DNA from: CAZFHZ01 sp964519015
GTDB lineage: Bacteria; Blakebacterota; Blakebacteria; Blakebacterales; CAYUVJ01
Direction: 5' to 3'
Length of the DNA: 11,586 nt
NCBI GenBank assembly: GCA_964519015.1
Contig: CAZFHZ010000102.1
Coordinates: 1-11,586 of the forward strand
A program made the translations under genes and the position numbers. The notes beneath the pieces were generated by a model. That model was not told the origin of the DNA, did no database searches, and was given only the letters and a program-made list of their open reading frames with translations. Every line of letters starts with the position of its first letter. The first letter of the stretch is position 1. Below are positions 1 through 8,796 of this stretch, piece after piece.

Positions 1-177
1 CTGGACGGTGGCGAGGTGGACCGCCGGCTCATCCTCAACGCGCTGCTGGGTTATGAGATTGGTCCGGGGAGCGTCTTTTACCTGGCCTACAACCACTACG
101 ACCTGGGCCGGGCCCTCGAAACGGGCGAACCCGACCGAGTCCTCTTCCTCAAGGTGGCGCGGCTCTTCACCCCCTGA
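1..177 (+). CDS. C-terminal end of a DUF5916-like protein (5' partial)
   Basis: Frame 1 is open from the first base to a TGA at 175-177 and gives the last 58 residues of a protein that starts outside the window. The segment GYEIGPGSVFYLAYNHYD, followed by LFLKVARLFTP at the end, resembles the C-terminal strands of DUF5916 proteins. Those usually carry an N-terminal family-9-like carbohydrate-binding domain and a predicted outer-membrane beta-barrel, and end in a phrase of the type VKFTRLF. The alternating hydrophobic/polar pattern and aromatic residues fit a terminal barrel strand. What the family does is not well established; the members are often annotated as hydrolases or membrane-associated proteins. 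The assignment rests on remembered family pattern over a short segment. The last 26 bases of this gene recur at 8674-8699. Confidence 0.6.
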   Translation: MDGGEVDRRLILNALLGYEIGPGSVFYLAYNHYDLGRALETGEPDRVLFLKVARLFTP

Positions 178-180
178 CGG
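152..180 (+). repeat. Left copy of a 29-bp direct repeat over the DUF5916-like stop codon
   Basis: These 29 bases match 8674-8702 at 28 of 29 positions; the one difference is C at 171 against T at 8693. The copy encodes VARLFTP plus the stop codon, then three more bases. Upstream and downstream the two loci are unrelated. The two copies bracket the synthase gene and its leader in the same orientation. A chance match of this length within one window is very unlikely. Confidence 0.85.
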
Positions 181-282
181 ACGCCTGATCCGGTGCGACC
201 GCGGGCTGCTCAACGAGTCGTGCAACATTCTTTCTGCAAGAGCCTCCCAGCCTTCTTCTGAGGATGCACTATCAACAGGGGC

Positions 283-311
283 TTCACGAGATAGGCGGAA
301 AGCGGCATATT
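283..311 (+). promoter_or_regulatory. Weak sigma-70-like promoter candidate for the glucan synthase
   Basis: TTCACG at 283-288 (4/6 to TTGACA) is followed after 17 bases by CATATT at 306-311 (4/6 to TATAAT). It sits in the locally AT-richer part of the 216-base gap upstream of the synthase, and would give a leader of roughly 75 bases that includes the stem-loop at 335-377. Both hexamers are imperfect, so this is only the best candidate visible. I see no strong terminator for the preceding gene in 178-280, so read-through from upstream is also possible. Confidence 0.3.
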
Positions 312-334
312 TAACGATGGGTCATCAATGCAAA

Positions 335-377
335 GGCGTTTCTCTCCGTTTGCGGCGCCGGCGAGACGCTGAACGCC
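335..377 (+). promoter_or_regulatory. Leader stem-loop just upstream of the synthase ribosome binding site
   Basis: GGCGTT (335-340) pairs exactly with AACGCC (372-377). TCTC (341-344) pairs with GAGA (363-366) after a 5-base bulge on the right side. CCG (346-348) can pair with CGG (359-361) around a 10-base loop. The stem ends four bases before the Shine-Dalgarno sequence, so it could affect transcript stability or ribosome access. It could also be incidental structure in GC-rich DNA. There is no T-run after it, so it is not an intrinsic terminator. Confidence 0.35.
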
Positions 378-381
378 ACGC

Positions 382-396
382 AGGAGGTGAACGTTG
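382..396 (+). promoter_or_regulatory. Near-perfect Shine-Dalgarno sequence that sets a TTG start
   Basis: AGGAGGTGA at 382-390 is close to a perfect complement of the 16S rRNA 3' end and leaves six bases between GGAGG and TTG at 394-396. The TGA inside this motif (388-390) is in frame with the synthase, so the gene cannot start further upstream. No ATG or GTG with comparable spacing follows, which makes TTG the supported start. Confidence 0.8.
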
Positions 397-3300
397 TTCA
401 GACGGCGTAGTCTAGAAAGAGCCCCGCCTCTGAGGGGTGAGGTCCTGAGCCTCGCCGGCCTCGAGGAGCGGGCGAAGAGGCTCGCCGCCGTCTTCACGCT
501 GGTACCCACCTCACGTTCGGGCGAACACAACGTGTTGCTGCAGCTGGAAGGCAACATCCGCGTCCTGAACGCGGCGTACCGCTCCCTCGCCGAAGACATC
601 CACCGGGGCATCGCAGTTCCTCCGGCCGCCGAGTGGCTTCTCGACAACTTTCACCTTGTTGAGTCGGAAGTGAGCGCCGTGCGGCACGACCTCCCCGTCC
701 GGTACTACCGAAAACTGCCGAAGCTCGCGGCACGGGAATTCTCGGGCAAGGCCCGCATCCATGCGATGGCGATCGAGCTGATCAGGCACGGCGACGGACG
801 GCTCGACGCGGAGCGGCTCAGGCGCTTCCTCCTCGCCTTTCAGACCGTAACCCCGTTGACGATCGGAGAGCTATGGGCCTGGCCCATCATGCTCAAGCTC
901 GCGCTCGTCGATAACCTGAGGCTCCTGGCAGACGGAATCCTTGCCGGACGGACGGCACGCCTGGAGGCGGACGCCGCTCTCTCGCGGCTGGAACACGGTG
1001 GTCATCCCGGTCCTCTGCCCGACCCGCTCCCGAACGCATTTGTGGCGCAGCTCTGGCAACGGATGCGCGAGTACGACCCCCGGGTATCTCCCTTCGTCGC
1101 AGCGGTGGAGCAGGCGCTGGCCGAGCGAGGGATGACACCCGAGGATGCGGTCCGCTCCGAGAACCAGCGCCATGCGACCGACCAGGTCTCCACCGGCAAC
1201 ACGGTGACGAGTCTTCGGCTCTGTGCGACACTCGACTGGAGCTCCTTCGTAGAACAGGTCAGCCCGATGGAGGAGATCCTGCGGCGGGATCCGGCCGGGG
1301 TGTACCCACGGATGGACTTCGCCAGTCGCGACCGCTACCGGCACGCCCTGGAGGATCTCGCCGAGCCGACCGGAGAGGCGCAGGTGCGCGTCGCCCTGCG
1401 CACCGTCGAGAACGCCCGACTGGCTGCACAGCAGAAGGGAATCGGTGAGAAGGCGGCGCACGTCGGCTATCACCTGATCGGCCCGGGCCGGCGTGGCCTC
1501 GAGACCGACGTGGCGTACCACCAGCGCCTCGCTCAGCGGCTCCGCCGCTGGGCCTTCGCCCATACAACCGCGGCGTACCTCGGCGGTATCGGTCTCCTGA
1601 CCGGCATCGGCGTATTGACTGCGTACACCTACGCAGGTATCGCGGGTGCCGCCGGAATGGCGACGGCCGCGGCCCTGCTCGCGCTGCTCCCCTCGAGCGA
1701 ACTCGCTACGCTCATCGTCCAGCGCATCACGGCCGCACTCGTGCCGCCGCGGCGGCTCCCCCGACTCGATTTCGGCAAAGGGATCCCCGAGAACGCCCGA
1801 ACGATGGTGGTTGTGCCCGCACTTCTCAGTAGCGTAGGGGACGTCGAGCGGCTCCTGGCGCACCTGGAGGTGCAGGCCCTCGGCAACCTCGATCCCCGGA
1901 TCCACTTCGCGATCCTGAGCGATTTCAAGGACGCGCTGACACTCTCGGTTGCCGGTGACGACGAGATCCTGGCCGCGGCGGTGGCTGGTATCGAGGCGCT
2001 CAACCGCCGGCATGTGCCCGATGGGAATGATCGTTTCTTCCTGTTCCACCGCGATCGCATGTGGAACCCGAAACAGGGCGTCTTCATGGGCTGGGAGCGC
2101 AAGCGGGGGAAGATCGAGGAGTTCAACCGCCTGCTGCGTTCCTCTGCCGACACCGGCTTCTCCGTCAAGGTCGGGGACCTTTCGATCCTCCCGTCGGTGC
2201 GCTACGTCCTCACCCTGGACGCCGACACGCGGCTCCCGAGGGGCGTCGCAAGGACCCTGATCGGGATCATCTCGCACCCGCTCAACAGGCCCGTGGTCGA
2301 CCCCGTCCTACGGAGGGTCACGGAGGGCTATAGCATCCTCCAGCCGCGCGTGAGCGTTGACCTTGGCAGCGCCGCCGGTTCGCTCTTCGCGCGGGTGTAC
2401 GCCGGGCACACCGGGGTCGATCCCTATACGACGGCGGTCTCGGACACATACCAGGACCTGTTCAGCGAAGGAAGCTATGTAGGAAAGGGATTGTACGACG
2501 TCGACGCCTTCCGGGCGACCGTCGGCGGGCGCGTTCCCGAGAACGCACTGCTGTCGCACGATCTCTTCGAGGGGCTGTACGCACGCGCCGCGCTCGTCTC
2601 CGATGTGGAGCTGGTGGACGACTACCCCGCCAACGTCCTCGCGCACGGGCGGCGGCAACACCGGTGGGTGCGCGGCGACTGGCAGATCCTCGCCTGGCTC
2701 TTCCCGATGGTCCCGACACCAAGGGGTTTCGCGAAGAACCGCCTGCCGCTCATCAGTCGGTGGAAGGTCCTCGACAACCTCCGGCGCAGCCTCATGGCGC
2801 CCGCACTCCTCACCTTCTTTACGGCCGCGTGGACCTTCCTGCCGGGGAGCCCTCTTGCCTGGACCCTTGGCGGTCTGGCGGTCGTTGCGTTCCCGTTCGT
2901 AGCCGCTCTTTTCCAACTCCTGAAGCGGCGCCCAGCGCACGAGCCGGTTCGCGTCCACCTTCGAGGCCTCCTGGAGGACATAAGCACCGCCTTGGCGCAG
3001 GCGCTCCTGACGCTGGTCTTCCTACCATTCCACGCCTGGGAGAGTGTGCATGCCATAGCCCTGACACTCGTTCGGCTCGTCATCACGCACCGCCACCTCC
3101 TGGACTGGGAGACAGCGGCCTTGCAGGCGATACGGGCGGCGGGTCTTTCTCGAACGGGGAATCGTTCCTTCTTCGTTGAGATGGCCGCGAGCCCGATCGT
3201 GGCCGTGGGGCTCCTGGCCCTCATCATCGCCGGGCATCCCGGCGCTCTTCCCCTGGCTCTGTCGTTCCTCATGCTATGGGCTGCGGCGCCCGCCTGCGCG

Positions 3301-6300
3301 TACTGGCTCAGCCAGCCAACTGTGCCACGCCGGCGGGATCTGTCGCCCCAGGACCGCGACCACTTGATGGAGGTGGCGCGAAAGACCTGGCACTATTTCG
3401 AGACTCTGGCCGGCCCTGAGGATCACTGGCTCCCCCCCGACAACTTCCAGGAAGACCGGGAGCCCATGGTGGCCCACCGGACCTCGCCGACCAACATAGG
3501 GCTTGGCCTTCTCTCCACGCTCGCGGCGCACGATCTGGGCCTGCTGCCGGCGGATGCAATGGCCGAAAGGCTCGACCGGACGCTGACCACGGTCGAAGGG
3601 TTGGAGCGCCACGAAGGGCACCTCCTGAACTGGTACGACACGCAAAACCTCTCGCCGCTTCTCCCTCGCTACATCTCCACGGTGGACAGCGGCAATCTCG
3701 CGGGGGCGCTTCTCGCTCTGGCGGAAGGGTGCCGTCAGCTGGGTGCGTCGCGACCGGACCTGGCATCGCGCTTGTCGGACGTCGCCCGTCGCGCAGCGGC
3801 TCTGGCGGACGGAATGAACTTCGCCTTCCTCTACGACCACCGGCGTCAGCTCTTCTCGATCGGTTATCGCATGGCCGACGCCGGGGGGCCGGGGCAGGCG
3901 GATAGCGCCTACTACGACCTCCTGGCCTCGGAGTCGCGTCTGGCGAGCTTTTTCGCCATCGCCAAGGGCGACGTTCCGCAAAGTCATTGGTTCCACCTCG
4001 GACGGCTCGTCGTCAGCGTGGAAGGGGTCCCGACGCTTGTCTCCTGGAGCGCTACGATGTTCGAGTACCTCATGCCGCTCCTCTTGATGAGAACGTATCC
4101 TGGGACGCTCCTCGGCCAGAGTTACCGCATGGTCGTCAGGAAGCAGATCCGGTACGGTCGCGAGCGGCACGTCCCATGGGGAATCTCCGAGTCCGCCTAC
4201 AACCTGATGGACCGGTTCAACAACTACCAGTACAAGGAGTTCGGCGTCCCGGGCCTCGGATTGAAGAGAGGGCTGGCCGACGAACTCGTCGTTGCTCCCT
4301 ACGCGACGGCGCTGGCCGCTCTCCTGGATCCGGCCAAAGCCGCACGAAACCTGCGACGGCTGACGGAGGATGGAGCCGAGGGAGCGCTCGGTTACTACGA
4401 CGCTATCGACTACACGGCGCGGATACCGACGGAAGTCGGCGACTCTGCGGCCGTACCACCCGGTACCGGCGTCATAGTGAAGACCCACCTGGCGCACCAC
4501 CAGGGGATGATCCTTGTCGCCATCGCCAACGTCCTTCTGGGCGACGTGATGGTCGAACGCTTCCATGCGGACCGGCGAATCCAAGCGACCGAACTCCTCT
4601 TGCAGGAGCGCGTCCCACGGGAGGCGCCCACCATTGAGCCGCGTTCGGCCGAAAAGACCCCCATCGAACCCCCCGCGCTTGCGCGCGCCCCGCGCCGCCT
4701 TCGCTCGCCCCACACCCTCTACCCGCGCGCCCAGATCCTCTCGAACGGCAAGTACGTCGCGATCGTCACGAACGGGGGTGGCGGAACGAGCTTCTGCCGC
4801 GGTCATGCGGTTACGCGGTGGCGGGAGGACCGCACCCGCGATCCTGGAAGCCAGTTCGTCTATCTGCGCGATGTCCACATGGGCGCCGTCTGGTCCGCGG
4901 CCTACCAGCCCATCGGTAAGGAGCCCGACAGCTACCTTGTGGAATTCCTCGCCGAGAAGGCAACCTTCGAACGGCTCGATTACGACATCGCGACGCGTCT
5001 CGAGATCGCCGTCTCACCAGGGGACGACGCCGAGGTCCGGCGCGTCTCGCTGACGAATCAGAGCGACAGCCCCCGCGAGATCGAGCTGACGAGCTACGTG
5101 GAAGTGGGCCTGGGATCCATCGCCGAAGACGTTGCCAACCCGGCCTTTGAAAAGCTCTTCGTCGAGACGGAGTGGATTGCCGAGAATACGGCTCTCCTCG
5201 CGCGGCGCCGGCGTCGCGGACCGCACGACCCGGCGCTCGTCGCATTCCACGTCCTCTCCATCCAAGGACCGACGCAAGCAGAAGTCGAGTGGGAGACCGA
5301 CCGGATGCGCTTCCTGGGGCGCGGGCGCGGCCCCGACAACCCCGAGGCCATGGATGGGCGCGCGCTCTCTGGGACGACCGGCGCGGTACTCGACCCGATC
5401 CTGACCCTGAGGACCCGGCTTCGGCTTGCACCCGGGGGCTTCGCCCGCGTCTCCTTCACGACCGGCGTTGCCGTCGACGAGCCGACCGCGCGGGCCTGCG
5501 CTCAGAAGTACCACGACCACGGCGTCAGCGCCCGCGTCTTCGCCCTGGCCTACACTCAGGCGCAGATGTCGCAACGACATCTCGGCATCTCCGTCGAACA
5601 GGCCCAGCTCACCGAACGGCTCGCCTCCCGAGTCTTCTTCTCCGACGAGTCCCTCCGGGCCGACGGGGAGACCCTGGCGAAGAACACGCTCGGGCAGGAG
5701 GGTATCTGGAGGTTCGGCATCTCGGGCGACCTCCCGATCGTCCTCGTCCGTGTGAAGGAGCCGGAAGACATGCAGCTCGTTCGGCAAGTCCTGATTGCCC
5801 ACGAGCACTGGCGCCTGATGGGGCTGAAGGCGGACGCCGTGATCCTGAACGAGAACCCGGTAAGCTACCGCGAAGAGACGAAGGAAGGGCTCACGCAGCT
5901 CATCGACGGCGGCCCGTGGAGCGCCTGGAAAGGGAAGCCCGGCGGCGTATTTCTTCTCCAAGCCGATTCGATCCCGGAAGCCGAGAGGGTCCTTCTGAGG
6001 GTGGTCGCCCAGGCGGTCCTTTCCGGCGACCGCGGCACTCTGGAACAGCAGCTCGATCGCCCGGAGGAGGAGCCTCCAACCCCGTTGAGCATCGTGCCGG
6101 TCGACGAGGCCCCGGACGCGGGACGGCCGGAAGATCAACCACAGCCACCGCCACTTCTCTTCGAGAACGGTCTCGGGGGTTTCACGCGTGACGGCCGCGA
6201 GTACGTCGTCGTCCTCGAAGGTGAACGGGAGACACCCCTTCCCTGGATCAACGTCCTCGCCAACCCACGCTTCGGGAGCATCGTCACCGCCTCCGGGGCG

Positions 6301-8631
6301 GCCCACACCTGGTGCGAGGACAGCCGTGAGAACCGGCTCACGCCGTTCGCGAACGATCCGGTCACCGACCCGACCGCCGAGGCCATCTTCGTCCGCGACG
6401 AGGAGAGCGGCGCCCTGTGGGGCGCCACACCGGCACCCCTGCGGCGCACGCCCCGTTCTCCTCGTTGGATCGTGCGCCACGCACCGGGCGTGACCCGCTT
6501 CTCCCGCGCCGCGCACGGCATTGGCCAGGAACTGGCGGTCTTCGTGGCGCGGGACGAGCCCGTGAAGCTGTCCCTTCTGACCTTGACGAACCGCTCCGAC
6601 CGGCCGCGGCGCCTCACCCTTTTCTCGTACAGCGAATGGTTGCTCGGCTCACCCATTGCGAGCGGCCCGAGGTTTGTCTCTACCGAGCGCGACGGCGAGA
6701 CCGACGCGGTCCTGGCCCGCGACCTGTACCGCCCGGAAAGGCAGCGCGTGGCGTTCGCCGCCGCGAGCGAGCCGCTTCTCTCCGCCACGGGGGACCGTCT
6801 GGAGTTCCTCGGCCGCAACGGTTCGCTCTCGCGTGCCGCCGCATTCGGCCGGCCGTTACTGCTGGACCGGTTCGGCGCCGGCCTCGACCCGTGCGCGGCG
6901 TTGCAGACCGTGGTGGACCTCGAGCCAGGCGCGACGCGGCGCATCGTGTTCCTACTCGGGCAGGGGCGGGACGCGGCGGAGGCCCGAGCGCTCCTGGGGC
7001 GGTTCACGGGCAAGGACGGCGCGGCAGCCGCCCAGGCCGAACTCGTCGCGGTGGAGGCGTCATGGGAGGACACGCTGGGCGCAGTGCGCGTCACCACCCC
7101 CGACGACTCCTTCGACGTCCTGGTGAACAGGTGGCTCCTCTACCAGGACCTGGCGTGCCGCGTCTGGGCGCGCTCCGCCTACTTCCAGTCGAGCGGTGCG
7201 TACGGCTTCCGCGACCAACTTCAGGACGTGCTGGCGCTCATGTTCACGCGGCCGGACCTCACCCGCGAGCACATCCTGAGATCGGCAGCGCGCCAGTTCG
7301 TCGAGGGGGACGTTCAGCACTGGTGGAGCGCCCCGGGCGGCCAAGGCATTCGTACGCGGTGCTCGGATGATCTTCTCTGGCTGCCCTACGCGGCCGCCGA
7401 GTACGTCAAGGCCACGGGAGACCGCGCCGTCCTCGACGAACAGGTGCCCTTCCTGGAGGCGCCTGCCGTCCCGCCCGGAGAGACCGAAGCGTACGGCATC
7501 CCGGTCATCTCCCGCGAGACGGGCACGCTGTTCGAGCACGGCCTCAGAGCGGTGGATCGGGCGCTCACCGTCGGCGCGCACGGCCTCCCGCTCATTGGGA
7601 GCTGCGACTGGAACGACGGCTACAACAATGTCGGTCCCGAGGGTCGCGGGGAGAGCATCTTCGTCGGATGGTTTCTCCACGCCGTTTTGGGAGCCTTTGC
7701 CCCCTTGTGCAAGGAGCGGGGTGATGCGCGCAGAGCGGCGCGCTACCTCGCCGTACGCGAGCGTCTGGGAACCATGCTGGAGCAAAGTTGGGACGGCGAG
7801 TGGTACCGGCGCGCGTACTTCGACGACGGCACCCCGCTGGGTTCGTCCCATAACTTCGAGGGGAAGATCGACTCGGTGGCCCAGACCTGGGCCGTTCTCT
7901 CGGGCGCCGCACCGGCAAAACGCTCCGAGCGCGCCATGGGTGCCGTACGCACCCACCTGGTCCGGCGCGGCTCGGGCGTCATCCTGCTCCTGTCGCCGCC
8001 CTTCGATCACACGGATCTCGACCCGGGGTACATCAAGGGCTACATCCCGGGGATCCGCGAGAACGGAGGGCAGTACACGCATGCGGCGGCGTGGGTCGTC
8101 CTCGCGCTCACGCGTCTCGGGAGCGGCGACGAGGCGATGGAGCTCTTCCATATGCTCAACCCCATCAACCACTCGCGGACGGCCGGCCAGGTCGAGCAGT
8201 ACATGACCGAACCCTATTCGGTCGCTGGGGATGTCTACGACCACCCGGCGCACCGGGGCCGAGGCGGTTGGACCTGGTATACCGGTTCGGCCGGTTGGAT
8301 GTACCGGGTTGGATTGGAAGGGATCCTCGGGCTCCAGCGCCGCGGCGCATTCTTCACACTGAACCCGTGCATCCCGTCGTCGTGGCCGACCTACACCATC
8401 GAATGGCGCTTCGGGAAGACGCACTATGCGATCGTCGTGGAGAACCCCGAGCGACGCTGCCGGGGCGTGGCGAGCGTGGAGCTCGATGGATCGCCCGTCG
8501 ACCCGGCGGCGATCCCGCTCGAGGATGATGGACGTGAGCATCGCGTGCGGATCGTGCTCGGCGCGGGCCGCCACGCGCCGTCAGGCCCCTCACGGCCTCA
8601 AGCAACCCGCGCGAACACCAAGGCGCCGTGA
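394..8631 (+). CDS. ndvB: Cyclic beta-1,2-glucan synthase (GT84 / glycoamylase-like / GH94 multidomain)
   Basis: This 2745-residue protein matches the NdvB/ChvB/Cgs family in length (usually about 2800) and domain order. These inner-membrane enzymes build beta-1,2-glucan from UDP-glucose, control its length and close it into periplasmic rings. Residues 1-386 form the family N-terminal region (AAEWLLDNFHLVE is typical). Membrane segments lie near 388-450. The GT84 domain follows at about 468-790, with D510, D609-A-D611 (DxD), SHD723 and R754-Q-H-R757-W758, which fits (Q/R)xxRW. More membrane segments lie near 801-848, 860-905 and 928-975. The glycoamylase-like cyclisation domain (about 984-1400) has YYDLLASESR (E1180), MFEYLMP (E1224) and WGISESAY (E1266); E1180 and E1266 are my guess for the catalytic pair. 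The GH94 region has one sandwich-type lobe from about 1440, an acidic, proline-rich linker at about 1890-1922, a second lobe, and a helical catalytic part from about 2233 with FRDQLQD (2272-2278), DWND (2405-2408) and QYTHAAAW (H2563). No domain is missing. The last 20 or so residues look disordered. It is transcribed alone. Confidence 0.95.
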   Translation: MFRRRSLERAPPLRGEVLSLAGLEERAKRLAAVFTLVPTSRSGEHNVLLQLEGNIRVLNAAYRSLAEDIHRGIAVPPAAEWLLDNFHLVESEVSAVRHDLPVRYYRKLPKLAAREFSGKARIHAMAIELIRHGDGRLDAERLRRFLLAFQTVTPLTIGELWAWPIMLKLALVDNLRLLADGILAGRTARLEADAALSRLEHGGHPGPLPDPLPNAFVAQLWQRMREYDPRVSPFVAAVEQALAERGMTPEDAVRSENQRHATDQVSTGNTVTSLRLCATLDWSSFVEQVSPMEEILRRDPAGVYPRMDFASRDRYRHALEDLAEPTGEAQVRVALRTVENARLAAQQKGIGEKAAHVGYHLIGPGRRGLETDVAYHQRLAQRLRRWAFAHTTAAYLGGIGLLTGIGVLTAYTYAGIAGAAGMATAAALLALLPSSELATLIVQRITAALVPPRRLPRLDFGKGIPENARTMVVVPALLSSVGDVERLLAHLEVQALGNLDPRIHFAILSDFKDALTLSVAGDDEILAAAVAGIEALNRRHVPDGNDRFFLFHRDRMWNPKQGVFMGWERKRGKIEEFNRLLRSSADTGFSVKVGDLSILPSVRYVLTLDADTRLPRGVARTLIGIISHPLNRPVVDPVLRRVTEGYSILQPRVSVDLGSAAGSLFARVYAGHTGVDPYTTAVSDTYQDLFSEGSYVGKGLYDVDAFRATVGGRVPENALLSHDLFEGLYARAALVSDVELVDDYPANVLAHGRRQHRWVRGDWQILAWLFPMVPTPRGFAKNRLPLISRWKVLDNLRRSLMAPALLTFFTAAWTFLPGSPLAWTLGGLAVVAFPFVAALFQLLKRRPAHEPVRVHLRGLLEDISTALAQALLTLVFLPFHAWESVHAIALTLVRLVITHRHLLDWETAALQAIRAAGLSRTGNRSFFVEMAASPIVAVGLLALIIAGHPGALPLALSFLMLWAAAPACAYWLSQPTVPRRRDLSPQDRDHLMEVARKTWHYFETLAGPEDHWLPPDNFQEDREPMVAHRTSPTNIGLGLLSTLAAHDLGLLPADAMAERLDRTLTTVEGLERHEGHLLNWYDTQNLSPLLPRYISTVDSGNLAGALLALAEGCRQLGASRPDLASRLSDVARRAAALADGMNFAFLYDHRRQLFSIGYRMADAGGPGQADSAYYDLLASESRLASFFAIAKGDVPQSHWFHLGRLVVSVEGVPTLVSWSATMFEYLMPLLLMRTYPGTLLGQSYRMVVRKQIRYGRERHVPWGISESAYNLMDRFNNYQYKEFGVPGLGLKRGLADELVVAPYATALAALLDPAKAARNLRRLTEDGAEGALGYYDAIDYTARIPTEVGDSAAVPPGTGVIVKTHLAHHQGMILVAIANVLLGDVMVERFHADRRIQATELLLQERVPREAPTIEPRSAEKTPIEPPALARAPRRLRSPHTLYPRAQILSNGKYVAIVTNGGGGTSFCRGHAVTRWREDRTRDPGSQFVYLRDVHMGAVWSAAYQPIGKEPDSYLVEFLAEKATFERLDYDIATRLEIAVSPGDDAEVRRVSLTNQSDSPREIELTSYVEVGLGSIAEDVANPAFEKLFVETEWIAENTALLARRRRRGPHDPALVAFHVLSIQGPTQAEVEWETDRMRFLGRGRGPDNPEAMDGRALSGTTGAVLDPILTLRTRLRLAPGGFARVSFTTGVAVDEPTARACAQKYHDHGVSARVFALAYTQAQMSQRHLGISVEQAQLTERLASRVFFSDESLRADGETLAKNTLGQEGIWRFGISGDLPIVLVRVKEPEDMQLVRQVLIAHEHWRLMGLKADAVILNENPVSYREETKEGLTQLIDGGPWSAWKGKPGGVFLLQADSIPEAERVLLRVVAQAVLSGDRGTLEQQLDRPEEEPPTPLSIVPVDEAPDAGRPEDQPQPPPLLFENGLGGFTRDGREYVVVLEGERETPLPWINVLANPRFGSIVTASGAAHTWCEDSRENRLTPFANDPVTDPTAEAIFVRDEESGALWGATPAPLRRTPRSPRWIVRHAPGVTRFSRAAHGIGQELAVFVARDEPVKLSLLTLTNRSDRPRRLTLFSYSEWLLGSPIASGPRFVSTERDGETDAVLARDLYRPERQRVAFAAASEPLLSATGDRLEFLGRNGSLSRAAAFGRPLLLDRFGAGLDPCAALQTVVDLEPGATRRIVFLLGQGRDAAEARALLGRFTGKDGAAAAQAELVAVEASWEDTLGAVRVTTPDDSFDVLVNRWLLYQDLACRVWARSAYFQSSGAYGFRDQLQDVLALMFTRPDLTREHILRSAARQFVEGDVQHWWSAPGGQGIRTRCSDDLLWLPYAAAEYVKATGDRAVLDEQVPFLEAPAVPPGETEAYGIPVISRETGTLFEHGLRAVDRALTVGAHGLPLIGSCDWNDGYNNVGPEGRGESIFVGWFLHAVLGAFAPLCKERGDARRAARYLAVRERLGTMLEQSWDGEWYRRAYFDDGTPLGSSHNFEGKIDSVAQTWAVLSGAAPAKRSERAMGAVRTHLVRRGSGVILLLSPPFDHTDLDPGYIKGYIPGIRENGGQYTHAAAWVVLALTRLGSGDEAMELFHMLNPINHSRTAGQVEQYMTEPYSVAGDVYDHPAHRGRGGWTWYTGSAGWMYRVGLEGILGLQRRGAFFTLNPCIPSSWPTYTIEWRFGKTHYAIVVENPERRCRGVASVELDGSPVDPAAIPLEDDGREHRVRIVLGAGRHAPSGPSRPQATRANTKAP

Positions 8632-8796
8632 GACGCGGGTGGTGCAGTTGGAGTGCCACTCCGAAGCCCTCCGAGGTGGCGCGGCTCTTCACTCCCTGAC
8701 GGGCCGAGCCGGGAAGATCAATCTCGAGCCGGCGCAGGATCTCGATAATGATCTTTCGGGCGATCCACCGGCGCCGTCATCCAATTCGTTCATGAC
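8632..8796. other. Convergent intergenic gap with repeat copy and small hairpin
   Basis: This 165-base gap lies between the stop codons of the synthase (plus strand) and the ATPase (minus strand). It holds the right copy of the 29-bp repeat and a short hairpin, GGAGT (8650-8654) with ACTCC (8658-8662), extendable to seven pairs from 8648 to 8664 with one T-G wobble. No T-run follows, so it is at best a weak terminator. In the frame of the repeat, the phrase EVARLFTP-stop can be read, but the residues before it do not resemble the DUF5916-like tail. I see no convincing gene here. Confidence 0.5.
8674..8702 (+). repeat. Right copy of the 29-bp direct repeat
   Basis: This copy matches 152-180 at 28 of 29 bases. 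It reads VARLFTP-stop in one frame, preceded by E instead of K. It begins 42 bases after the synthase stop codon. Similarity stops abruptly on both sides. It may be a remnant of a second DUF5916-like gene, a duplicated insertion site, or a scar of recombination; the sequence alone does not decide. Confidence 0.85.

Noticed and set aside
178..334. Short frames and small inverted repeats (such as CGGT-GCG-ACCG at 191-201) in the gap after the DUF5916-like gene
   Set aside because: The hairpins are four pairs long and the frames lack ribosome binding sites and recognisable protein pattern.
871..8574. Long minus-strand open frames antisense to the synthase (for example 871-2277, 3274-4878, 5014-6516 and 7060-8574)
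   Set aside because: They mirror the codon bias of the GC-rich plus-strand gene, have low-complexity Arg/Gly/Pro-rich translations with no recognisable motif, and overlap a gene whose family is certain.
8648..8664. Short hairpin after the synthase stop as an intrinsic terminator
   Set aside because: The stem is only five to seven pairs with a three-base loop, and no T-run follows on either strand.
152..8702. Interpretation of the bracketed segment as a complete mobile element
   Set aside because: No integrase, transposase, terminal inverted repeats or tRNA target are visible between the repeats; only the synthase gene and its leader lie inside, so the repeat is reported without calling an element.
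8354..8776. Minus-strand open frame beginning in the convergent gap, with a helix-like stretch WIARKIIIEILRRLEIDLP near 8708-8767
   Set aside because: It looks protein-like for about 20 codons, but a stop lies just upstream at 8777-8779 with no good start, and the frame then runs antisense to the synthase. It could be a tiny gene remnant, but I cannot name a family.
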